The notes under the pieces were generated by a model, which made no database searches, was not told the origin of the DNA, and was given only the letters and a program-made list of their open reading frames with translations. The position numbers and the translations under genes are program-made. Below are positions 33,333 through 40,972 of a stretch of DNA of 64,000 nt, piece after piece (the first letter of the stretch is position 1; every line of letters starts with the position of its first letter). The stretch is from Antribacter soli. Its GTDB lineage: Bacteria > Actinomycetota > Actinomycetes > Actinomycetales > Cellulomonadaceae. The DNA lies in assembly GCF_021568775.1 (NCBI RefSeq), contig NZ_JAKGSG010000041.1, forward strand, positions 1 to 64,000, read 5' to 3'.

Positions 33333-34909
33333 CGGTCCTCCGAAGTCTCGTCAGCGTCCGTCGCCGACGTGCTGTGTGATGCGTCCTCGAGCCGCCCGCT
33401 GTTGGTGCTGAAGAAGGCGCCCATCCACTGGCCGGCCTCCTCGGCACTCTGCGTCCGCGCGGGCCGGGCGGGAGGAGCCGGGTCGGCCGGCTGCTCCGCC
33501 TCGCCCCTCCGGGACCGCCGCTGGGGCAGCGCGGCCGGCTCGGGGAACTCGTCGTCGACCGGGCTGGTCCGCCCGGGCCGCAGGGGCGGCCGTTCGACAC
33601 CGGCGACGGGCGTCTCGACGGGCGCCTCCGCCGGCCAGGCATCGTCGGTCAAAGGGTCTGTCGCTGCGGGCGGCTCCACGACGGAGACGGCGGTGCGGAC
33701 GGCCGGGGTGGGCGCGGGCTCTGGTGCGGCCGGCACGGTGGGCACCGTCGGCACGCTCGCGGCGCGCGCGGCCGGCGACGGCACGGCACCCGCCAGCATG
33801 CCGGCCGGGACCAGCGCCTCCGTGAGCTCGGCCGGGATCATGACGATGGCACGCAGGCCGCCGTACACCGACTCCGTGATGTCCACGCGGAAGCCGTGCC
33901 GACGGGCGTACGTGCCCACCACGGCGAGGCCGGTCTGCGGGATCTCGCCCAGGTCGACGATGCTGACGGCCTTCTTGCCGGACGCGATGTCGCGGGCCTG
34001 GTCGAGCTGCTTCGTGTCGAGGCCGACGCCGCAGTCGTCGATCTCGACGACGGCGCCACGCTGGACCTGGCGCAGCGACACGAGCACCTGCGTCGTGGGC
34101 GGCGAGGACTGGGTCGCGTTCGCGAGGAGCTCCGACACGAGGTGGATCAGCGGCTCGACCACACGGGCGGAGACGGCGACCCCGGGGTCGCCGGAGACCT
34201 CCACGCGGTGGAAGGCGGTGATGCGGCCGGCGGCACCCTTGACGACGTCGGGCAGCGCCAGCGGCTCGTTCCACTGCTGGCCCGGCCACTCGCCGCACAG
34301 GGCGGCGAGGCTCTGGGCCTGTCGCGCCTGCTGGGCAGCCGCATGGTCGACGCGCATCGACGTCTGCAGGATGTCGGGGTCGGTGGGGTGGCGCTGCACC
34401 ATGCGGGCCGCCTCTTCCTGGATGCGGTGGGCCGACGCCTGCACCTTGCGGCCGAGCGCGACGACCGCGACCTGGACGGCGTCCCGGCGGGCGAGTCGCT
34501 CGTCCTGCACGCGGGCGAGGGCGGTGGCTGCGGTGGACAGGCTGGTCCGGGCCGCGTCGTCGTCCACCTGCGGCAGCGGCGGCGCGGGCGTGCTGTCGAG
34601 GAACGCCGGCAGCTGCTCCTCGACCAGGGCGCGCAGGGCCACCCGGCGGGCGTCGGAACGGGCGTCGAGCTCACGCGCCGTCCGGGCGAGCTGCCGGTGC
34701 TCCTGCTGGTCCACAGCGGCGCTGCGTGCGGAGACGAGGGCGGCGGCCACCGCGAGCAGCACGGCTGCTATGCCGACCACCCACGCGATCCAGCCGGGGA
34801 AGGTGGTGCTGCTGTACAGCACGGGCGCCACCAGGACGTACGCGAGGACGCCGACGACGCTCACCCAGGGCGCGACCTGGCGTAACCCGCTCGGCGGAGT
34901 AGAAGACAT
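33329..34909 (-). CDS. Sensor histidine kinase of conservon (CvnA-like)
   Basis: 526 residues. Two transmembrane helices near the N-terminus ('WVSVVGVLAYVLVAPVLY' and 'WIAWVVGIAAVLLAVAAAL') enclose a very short external loop, so it probably senses through the membrane or a partner. A long helical linker and an HATPase domain follow: N box 'HLVSELLANATQSSPP', G1 'IDDCGVGLD', G2 'QTGLAVVGTYARRHG'. No ordinary H-box phospho-acceptor is obvious, as in other CvnA proteins. The last 150 residues are a Pro-rich disordered tail. The start ATG at 34909 is preferred over the frame to 35050; GTG at 34918 is an alternative. Confidence 0.88.
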   Translation of the reverse strand: MSSTPPSGLRQVAPWVSVVGVLAYVLVAPVLYSSTTFPGWIAWVVGIAAVLLAVAAALVSARSAAVDQQEHRQLARTARELDARSDARRVALRALVEEQLPAFLDSTPAPPLPQVDDDAARTSLSTAATALARVQDERLARRDAVQVAVVALGRKVQASAHRIQEEAARMVQRHPTDPDILQTSMRVDHAAAQQARQAQSLAALCGEWPGQQWNEPLALPDVVKGAAGRITAFHRVEVSGDPGVAVSARVVEPLIHLVSELLANATQSSPPTTQVLVSLRQVQRGAVVEIDDCGVGLDTKQLDQARDIASGKKAVSIVDLGEIPQTGLAVVGTYARRHGFRVDITESVYGGLRAIVMIPAELTEALVPAGMLAGAVPSPAARAASVPTVPTVPAAPEPAPTPAVRTAVSVVEPPAATDPLTDDAWPAEAPVETPVAGVERPPLRPGRTSPVDDEFPEPAALPQRRSRRGEAEQPADPAPPARPARTQSAEEAGQWMGAFFSTNSGRLEDASHSTSATDADETSEDR

Positions 34910-35249
34910 CGAGCTCACCGAGCCGGTCCCCCCATGTGTGAGTCGTCGGAACCGCGTCCACGGTGCGGAATTGCCGTGAAGATCGCGCGAACTTCTCCGC
35001 GAACGCGACTGAACAGGGCGAATGACCCCTTCGGGATGGTTTTCTACCACAGGCGGCGCTCCGGGCGAAAGCCCTCACGATGTGGTAGGTGAAGGATCTT
35101 CAGCCCCGAAGATGGAGAATATTTCCCAAGAATTGGTCACCCGAGGTTATCCGAGGGCATTCGCTATTCGGCGACGGCGCGCCGGTCACTCGAGGGCCCG
35201 GCGGACCGACGCAGCGGGCGTCGCTCACCCGGCGCGTAGGGTGCTGGGC
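34910..35249. other. Divergent intergenic region with predicted hairpins
   Basis: 340 bp between the conservon kinase (minus) and the oligopeptidase gene (plus), less GC-rich than its surroundings. It holds CTACCACA (35044-35051) paired with TGTGGTAG (35081-35088). Inside that is a GGGC-GAAA-GCCC tetraloop hairpin (35063-35074), and then ATCTTC/GAAGAT (35096-35101/35108-35113). No gene is convincing; the in-frame upstream extension of the oligopeptidase is improbable. It could hold the conservon promoter and a structured leader. Confidence 0.45.
35237..35242 (+). promoter_or_regulatory. -10 box, leaderless start of oligopeptidase gene
   Basis: TAGGGT lies 7 nt before the ATG at 35250 and no ribosome-binding site is present, so transcription probably begins at the start codon. 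No clear -35 box. Confidence 0.45.
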
Positions 35250-37424
35250 ATGAGTGCCGAGCCCACCAGTGCGCCCACCACCCATCTCACGCCCGGGGCG
35301 AGCTCCGGCGTCGTGCCCACACCCCTCGACCCCGCCGTGCCGGACCCCTTCGCCTGGCTCGAGGACGTCGAGGGAGGCGAGTCGCTCGCGTGGGTGCGCG
35401 AGCGCAACGCCGGCTCCGCCGCCGCCCTGGGCGGCGAGCAGTTCGCGACGATCGAGCGGGAGGTGCGGGAAGTCCTCGACTCGGAGGCGAAGATCCCGCA
35501 CGTCGCCAAGGTGGGCGACCACTACTACAACTTCTGGCAGGACGCCGCGCACGAGCGCGGGTTGTGGCGCCGCACCACGCTCGGCTCGTACCGCACCGAC
35601 GACCCGGAGTGGGAGACCGTGCTCGACCTCGACGCGCTCGCCGCCGAGGAGGGCGAGTCCTGGGTGTGGCACGGGGCGAGCGTCCTGCGCCCGACCGAGG
35701 CGGAGCTCGCCGCGGGCGAGCCGTACCGCCGGGCGCTCGTGAGCCTGAGCCCCGGCGGGTCGGACAGCGACGTGACGCGCGAGCTCGACCTCGTCGAGAA
35801 GCGGTTCGTCCCCGAGAGCGAGGGCGGCTTCCGCCGCGAGCAGGCCAAGGGCGGGCTCGGCTGGCGCGACGCGGACTCGGTGTACGTCTTCACCGACTTC
35901 GGCCCGGGCACGCTCACCCCGTCCGGATACCCGCGGGTCGTCAAGCTCTGGCACCGCGGCACGCCGCTGGCCGAGGCGGCGACCGTGTACGAGGGCACCG
36001 ACGAGGACATGTACATCGCGGCCCGGCGGTCGCGCACGCCCGGGTTCGAGCGCGACCTCGTCACCCGGTCGATCGCGTTCTACCGGAGCGAGACGTACCT
36101 GGTGACGGACCCGGGCACGCCGGAGCAGGTGCTCACGAAGATCGACGTGCCGCTGTCGGCCGAGGTCGGCCTGCACCGCGAGTGGCTGCTCGTCGAGCTC
36201 CGCGACGACTGGGAGGTGGCCGGGCGCACCTACCGCGCCGGATCCCTCCTCGCGGCGCCCTTCGACGACTTCCTCGCCGGCTCGCGAGACCTCACCGTCC
36301 TGTTCGCGCCCACGCCGACGACCTCCCTGGTCGGCGCCACGTGGACCCGGCACCACCTGGTCGTCAACGTCCTCGAGGACGTCCAGAACCGGCTCCACGT
36401 GCTCACCCCGCCCGAGCTGCCCGCCGGAGGCCCCTGGACCCGCAGCGAGCTACCGCTCGGCGGCGACCTCCTCTCCGTCGGCGTCGGCGCCGTCGACCCG
36501 GTCGGCACCGACGACGTCTGGGTCGTGACCACCGGCTACCTGACGCCGTCCACGCTGGGGCTCGCGACCGGCGTCGGACACGACCCGCAGGTGGAGGCGC
36601 TCAAGCGGGCCCCGGCCTTCTTCGAGGCCGAGGGCCTCGTCGCCCGGCAGCACTTCGCGGTGTCCGACGACGGCACGCGCGTCCCGTACTTCGTCGTCGG
36701 CCGGGCGGAGCTCGTGTCGGGCGAGGCCGGCCCCGCGCCGACCCTGCTGTGGGGGTACGGCGGCTTCGAGCACCCGATCCTTCCGGGGTACTCGGGCACC
36801 GTCGGGCGCGCGTGGCTCGCGCGCGGCGGCGTGTACGCCGTCGCCAACATCCGCGGCGGCGGTGAGTACGGGCCGGCGTGGCACCAGGCCGCCCTGCGGG
36901 AGAAGCGGCACAAGGCCTACGAGGACTTCGCCGCCGTCGCGCGCGACCTCGTGGCGCGGGGCATCACCTCGCCGTCACGGCTGGGGATGGAGGGCCGGTC
37001 GAACGGCGGGCTGCTCGCCGGCAACATGCTGACCCGGTACGCGGATCTGTTCGGGGCCGTCATCGTGGGCGTGCCGCTGCTCGACATGAAGCGGTACTCG
37101 CACCTGCTCGCCGGCGCGTCCTGGATGGCGGAGTACGGCGACCCGGACACCGACGACTGGGAGTTCCTCCGGGACTACTCCCCGTACCACCTGTACGCCG
37201 CCGAGCGGGAGTATCCGCCGGTCCTGTTCACCACGTCGACCAAGGACGACCGCGTGCACCCCGGCCACGCCCGCAAGATGGCCGCGCTCATGCTCGACGC
37301 GGGCAAGGACGTGACCTACTACGAGAACATCGAGGGCGGGCACGGCGGCGCGGCGAACAACGCTCAGGCGGCGCACATGGCGGCGACGCACTGGACCTTC
37401 CTCTGGCAGCGCCTGGGTCGCTGA
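35250..37424 (+). CDS. Prolyl oligopeptidase family serine peptidase (S9A)
   Basis: 724 residues, the usual length. It has an N-terminal segment with 'PDPFAWLEDVEGGESLAWVR', a seven-bladed propeller (about 80-430), and an alpha/beta-hydrolase domain. Catalytic Ser is in 'MEGRSNGGLLAGN' (GxSxGG), Asp in 'TKDDRVHPGHARKM' and His in 'IEGGHGGAANN'. It cleaves short peptides, commonly after proline. No signal peptide is seen, so it is probably cytoplasmic. Its start is ATG 35250 for the reason given under the -10 box. It diverges from the conservon. Confidence 0.93.
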   Translation: MSAEPTSAPTTHLTPGASSGVVPTPLDPAVPDPFAWLEDVEGGESLAWVRERNAGSAAALGGEQFATIEREVREVLDSEAKIPHVAKVGDHYYNFWQDAAHERGLWRRTTLGSYRTDDPEWETVLDLDALAAEEGESWVWHGASVLRPTEAELAAGEPYRRALVSLSPGGSDSDVTRELDLVEKRFVPESEGGFRREQAKGGLGWRDADSVYVFTDFGPGTLTPSGYPRVVKLWHRGTPLAEAATVYEGTDEDMYIAARRSRTPGFERDLVTRSIAFYRSETYLVTDPGTPEQVLTKIDVPLSAEVGLHREWLLVELRDDWEVAGRTYRAGSLLAAPFDDFLAGSRDLTVLFAPTPTTSLVGATWTRHHLVVNVLEDVQNRLHVLTPPELPAGGPWTRSELPLGGDLLSVGVGAVDPVGTDDVWVVTTGYLTPSTLGLATGVGHDPQVEALKRAPAFFEAEGLVARQHFAVSDDGTRVPYFVVGRAELVSGEAGPAPTLLWGYGGFEHPILPGYSGTVGRAWLARGGVYAVANIRGGGEYGPAWHQAALREKRHKAYEDFAAVARDLVARGITSPSRLGMEGRSNGGLLAGNMLTRYADLFGAVIVGVPLLDMKRYSHLLAGASWMAEYGDPDTDDWEFLRDYSPYHLYAAEREYPPVLFTTSTKDDRVHPGHARKMAALMLDAGKDVTYYENIEGGHGGAANNAQAAHMAATHWTFLWQRLGR

Positions 37425-37440
37425 TCGGTGCGGGGACATC

Positions 37441-37476
37441 TGGTCGAGGTAGTCGGTTCGTCCGACGGATCGACCA
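37441..37476. terminator. Bidirectional terminator hairpin
   Basis: TGGTCGA (37441-37447) pairs with TCGACCA (37470-37476), and inside it GTCGG (37452-37456) pairs with CCGAC (37462-37466). It lies between the convergent oligopeptidase and MetE-like genes. Confidence 0.5.
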
Positions 37477-37498
37477 TCTCGGCGGAGGTGTCGGCCGG

Positions 37499-38536
37499 TC
37501 AGGCCGTCGCGCGTTCAGCGAGCGCCTCCGCCACGCGGCCCAGGTTCCCGATCTCGGCGCGGTGATCGTCCACGGAGCCGAGCCGCTGGCGGGGAGCGGC
37601 GAGCAGGGTCACGGCGTCGAGGTCCGCGGCGGGCAGCCCGACCCGGCGCCAGGGCTCGCCCACGAGCGACACGAGCTCGCCCAGAGCCGGGCCCGCGCAC
37701 TGCGACACCCTGACCGGCGGCAGCCCCGCCCACAGGCCCATGCCACGCTCGACGGCGCGGGCCACGAGCTCCCACGCGCGCTCGTTCCAGCCGCCGGGGC
37801 CGAGCGCGGCGACGTCGAGCCCGAGCGCGTCGGCCCCGGCGAGGGCGACGGGCGGGACGCCCACCCACGTCGCGCCGAGGTGCACCACGGAGCGCGCGCC
37901 GACGTCGCGGACGGCGGCGAGCACCGGCTCCAGACCCTCGACGATCTCCGGGCCGCGCACCGCGCGCAGCCGGGAGTACCCGGAGAACGTCGGCAGCACC
38001 CCGGCGTGCACCTGCCCCAGCAGCGGCTCCGCGAGCTGGACGACGAGCTCCGCCCCGGGCACCTGCTCGCGCACCTCCGCGACGAGCCGTCGCACGCCCT
38101 CGGCGAGCGCGAGGGCGAGGTCGTGCCGGGCGCCGGCGTCCCCCAGGACGCGGTCGCCGCGCAGGGACCACAGCTCGGCCGCGAGCGTCCACGGACCCGT
38201 GACCTCGACCGTCAGCCGACCCTCGTACCCGTAGGCCGCGATCGCGAGGGCACCGAGGTCCTCGCGGCGGAACGTGTCGGCCCGCCGCTCGTCCATGCCC
38301 GCGCGGTCCGTCAGCTTCCAGCCGTGCGGCCCGAGCTCCACCGGCATCCCGGTGAGCAGCGCCGCCGACCGCCCGATCGCGTCCGCACCCGGGCCGCGCT
38401 CCGGGAGCTGCACCAGGAACGGCAGCGCGTCGACCCCGGTCGGCACCTCGGAGAGGTCACCGAGCACCACCTGCTGCGCCTCGAGGACGTCACGCTCGTC
38501 GCCGGGCCAGGGCCCGTGCCCGCTGACCGTCGTCAT
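37499..38536 (-). CDS. Cobalamin-independent methionine synthase (MetE)-like C-terminal-domain protein
   Basis: 345 residues. The TIM-barrel fold resembles the C-terminal half of MetE and archaeal MetE homologues ('LTVEVTGPWTLAAELW', 'GAELVVQLAEPLLGQVHAG', 'LGLDVAALGPGGWNERAW'). In MetE a zinc site is made by an HxC pair and a distant cysteine. Here the corresponding 'VVHLGATW' has Gly where Cys is expected, while 'VSQCAGPALG' keeps the distal Cys, so normal methionine synthesis is doubtful. Start ATG 38536 has GGAGGGA upstream. It follows mnmA after a hairpin; its function in this setting is unknown. Confidence 0.72.
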   Translation of the reverse strand: MTTVSGHGPWPGDERDVLEAQQVVLGDLSEVPTGVDALPFLVQLPERGPGADAIGRSAALLTGMPVELGPHGWKLTDRAGMDERRADTFRREDLGALAIAAYGYEGRLTVEVTGPWTLAAELWSLRGDRVLGDAGARHDLALALAEGVRRLVAEVREQVPGAELVVQLAEPLLGQVHAGVLPTFSGYSRLRAVRGPEIVEGLEPVLAAVRDVGARSVVHLGATWVGVPPVALAGADALGLDVAALGPGGWNERAWELVARAVERGMGLWAGLPPVRVSQCAGPALGELVSLVGEPWRRVGLPAADLDAVTLLAAPRQRLGSVDDHRAEIGNLGRVAEALAERATA

Positions 38537-38549
38537 CTCTCTCCCTCCA

Positions 38550-38584
38550 CCGTCATGCCGCACACGCTAGTCCCGGCACGACGG
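38550..38584. terminator. Terminator hairpin after mnmA
   Basis: CCGTCATGCCG (38550-38560) and CGGCACGACGG (38574-38584) pair over 11 bp with one wobble. The stem begins at the base after the mnmA stop codon on the minus strand. Confidence 0.55.
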
Positions 38585-39685
38585 TCAGCCGGCGACCCGG
38601 CCCCGCCACGCGCGCGAGACCGTCGCCTGGCCGAGCACCCGTGTGCCGCGGTACACGACCACCGACTGCCCGGCCGCCACGCCCCGCAGCAGCTCGCCCG
38701 TCAGCTCGACCTCCAGCCCGTCGGGCACCGCCCGGACCCGCGCGGGGACCGGACTGCCGTGCGCGCGCACCTGGATCTCGGCGTCGAACCAGCCGTCGTC
38801 GGGCAGCGCGCCCGAGAACCAGACGGCCCTGTCACCCGCGATCCTGTCCACGCTCAGGAGCTCGCCGGGTCCGACCACGACGGTGTTCGTCGTCGGCTGC
38901 ACGTCCACGACGTACCGCGGGCGGCCGTCGGCGGCAGGGCGACCGAGGGCGAGGCCCTTGCGCTGGCCCACGGTGTAGGCGTAGGCGCCGTCGTGCTCGC
39001 CGACGACGTTGCCGTCCGTGTCGACGACCGCGCCCGGCCGCGACCCGAGGCGGGAGCGCAGGAAGCCGCGGGTGTCGCCGTCGGCCACGAAGCAGATGTC
39101 GTAGGAGTCGGGCTTGGCGGAGACGGACAGGCCGCGGCGGGCGGCCTCGGCCCGCACCTCGTCCTTGGACGCGTACCCGCCGAGCGGGAACACGGCGCGC
39201 GCGAGCCGCTCGGGCCCCATGACGGCCAGCACGTACGACTGGTCCTTGGCCTCGTTGGGCGACCGGTGCAGCTCAGGCCCGTGCGGCGCGTCGACGACCC
39301 GCGCGTAGTGCCCGGTCGCGACGGCGTCGAACCCGAGGGCCGTCGCCTTGTCGAGCAGCGCCTCGAACTTGATGTGCTCGTTGCAGCGCACGCACGGGTT
39401 GGGGGTGCGGCCGGCCTCGTACTCGGCGAGGAAGTCGGAGACCACGGTGTCCTCGAAGCGCTCGGACAGGTCCCAGACGTAGTACGGGATGCCCAGGACG
39501 TCGGCCGCGCGGCGTGCGTCGCCCGCGTCCTCGATGGAGCAGCAGCCGCGCGAACCGGTGCGGAACTGGTCGCGGTTCCGGGACAGCGCCATGTGGACGC
39601 CGACCACCTCGTGACCGGCCTCCACGGCGAGCGCCGCCGCGACCGCCGAGTCCACGCCGCCGGACATCGCTGCCAGGACCCTCAC
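38585..39685 (-). CDS. mnmA: tRNA-specific 2-thiouridylase
   Basis: 366 residues. PP-loop '[16 protein letters not shown]' at the N-terminus, catalytic Cys in '[18 protein letters not shown]', second Cys in '[16 protein letters not shown]', and 'ATGHYARV'. It puts sulfur on U34 of Lys, Glu and Gln tRNAs with ATP. The GTG start overlaps the stop of the cysteine desulfurase gene, which supplies the sulfur, so the two are coupled in one operon. Confidence 0.95.
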   Translation of the reverse strand: MRVLAAMSGGVDSAVAAALAVEAGHEVVGVHMALSRNRDQFRTGSRGCCSIEDAGDARRAADVLGIPYYVWDLSERFEDTVVSDFLAEYEAGRTPNPCVRCNEHIKFEALLDKATALGFDAVATGHYARVVDAPHGPELHRSPNEAKDQSYVLAVMGPERLARAVFPLGGYASKDEVRAEAARRGLSVSAKPDSYDICFVADGDTRGFLRSRLGSRPGAVVDTDGNVVGEHDGAYAYTVGQRKGLALGRPAADGRPRYVVDVQPTTNTVVVGPGELLSVDRIAGDRAVWFSGALPDDGWFDAEIQVRAHGSPVPARVRAVPDGLEVELTGELLRGVAAGQSVVVYRGTRVLGQATVSRAWRGRVAG

Positions 39686-40935
39686 GCGGCACCACCCATC
39701 GTGCGACCGGACACCAGTCCAGCGGCCTGGGCGCGGGCGACGACCCCCGGCAGCGCGGCCGCGAGCCGGTCCACGTCCGCCTGCGTGGAGGTCGCGCCGA
39801 GGGAGAAGCGCAGCGCGCCGCGGGCCTCGGCCTCGGGCACGCCCATCGCGAGCAGCACGTGCGACGGCTGCGGGACACCCGCCTGGCAGGCCGACCCGGT
39901 GGACGCCTGGACGCCCGCGGAGTCCAGGAGGTAGAGCAGCGAGTCGCCCTCGGCGCCGGGGAAGGTGAAGTGCGCGTTGCCGGGCAGGCGGTCGCCCGAC
40001 GCGGGGTCAGGGCCGCGCAGGACCGCGCCCGGCGCGGCCTGGCGGACCTGCTCGACGAGCCGGTCCCGCAGGGCGGCGAGGCGGGGCGCCCGCTCCGGCA
40101 GCGCGGCGACGGTCTCCTCGAGCGCGACGGCGAACGCGACGATGGCGGCGCCGTCCAGCGTGCCCGACCGCACCCCGCGCTCCTGCCCGCCTCCGTGCAG
40201 CACGGCCTCGAGCGCGAGGTCGCGGCGCGCGACGAGCGCTCCCACGCCGACGGGCCCGCCCACCTTGTGCCCCGTCACCGTCATCGCGTCGACTCCCGAT
40301 GCGGCGAAGTCGACCTCGACCTGCCCCACCGCCTGCACGGCGTCCGTGTGCACGGGGATGCCGTACGGCCGCGCCGCGCGCACCACCTCGCGCACCGGCT
40401 GCAGCGTGCCGACCTCGTTGTTCGCCCACATCACGGAGATCAGCGCGACCTCGTCGGCGTGCTCGGCCAGCTCCGCGCGCAGGGTGTCCACGTCGACGCG
40501 ACCGTCGCCGTCGACCGGCAGGAGCACGATCTCCGCGCCCGCGTGACCCGCCATCCAGAACGCCGGGTCGAGCACGGCATGGTGCTCGACGGCGGAGACG
40601 AGGATGCGGGTGCGGCGCGTGTCCTGGGTGCGACGGCCCCAGAACATCCCCTTGATCGCCAGGTTGTCGGACTCCGTGCCGCCGGCGGTGAAGATCACCT
40701 CGCTGGGGCGGGCACCGAGCGCGCGGGCCACCGTCTCGCGGGACTCCTCCACGGCACGCCGGGCCGCCCGGCCCGCCGAGTGCAGCGACGATGCGTTGCC
40801 CGTGCGCTGCGCCTCCCCCACGAACGCGGCGAGCGCCGCGGGCGACATGGGAGTCGTCGCCGCGTGGTCGAGGTAGGCGCCGGCGGGCTCGGCCACGGGG
40901 GCCGAGGTGCCGGGCAGGGGCGGTGTCACGGTCAT
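39682..40935 (-). CDS. Cysteine desulfurase (IscS/NifS-like)
   Basis: 417 residues. PLP-dependent aminotransferase-V fold: '[15 protein letters not shown]', '[16 protein letters not shown]', 'VEHHAVLDP', PLP lysine in '[13 protein letters not shown]', and the persulfide-carrying cysteine in '[17 protein letters not shown]'. It takes sulfur from cysteine, here most likely for MnmA next door. The start ATG 40935 has no ribosome-binding site. A -10-like TAGACT (40943-40938) lies 8 nt before the GTG at 40929, so that codon may be the real leaderless start. Confidence 0.93.
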   Translation of the reverse strand: MTVTPPLPGTSAPVAEPAGAYLDHAATTPMSPAALAAFVGEAQRTGNASSLHSAGRAARRAVEESRETVARALGARPSEVIFTAGGTESDNLAIKGMFWGRRTQDTRRTRILVSAVEHHAVLDPAFWMAGHAGAEIVLLPVDGDGRVDVDTLRAELAEHADEVALISVMWANNEVGTLQPVREVVRAARPYGIPVHTDAVQAVGQVEVDFAASGVDAMTVTGHKVGGPVGVGALVARRDLALEAVLHGGGQERGVRSGTLDGAAIVAFAVALEETVAALPERAPRLAALRDRLVEQVRQAAPGAVLRGPDPASGDRLPGNAHFTFPGAEGDSLLYLLDSAGVQASTGSACQAGVPQPSHVLLAMGVPEAEARGALRFSLGATSTQADVDRLAAALPGVVARAQAAGLVSGRTMGGAA

Positions 40936-40954
40936 CAAGTCTACGAACGCCGCG

Positions 40955-40972
40955 GGGATGCCCGTTCATCCC
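40955..40972. terminator. Short hairpin abutting G/C tract
   Basis: GGGATG (40955-40960) pairs with CATCCC (40967-40972). It lies between the DUF839 gene and the cysteine desulfurase gene and touches the second G/C homopolymer tract. Confidence 0.35.

Noticed and set aside
24942-35050. Biosynthetic gene cluster for a polyketide or peptide (P450s plus monooxygenase)
   Set aside because: No synthase, carrier protein, ferredoxin, exporter or resistance gene is present. The conservon explains the P450 group better.
35040-35115. Known riboswitch (for example ydaO-type) in the hairpin region
   Set aside because: I looked for conserved cores and found none, so only unexplained hairpins are reported.
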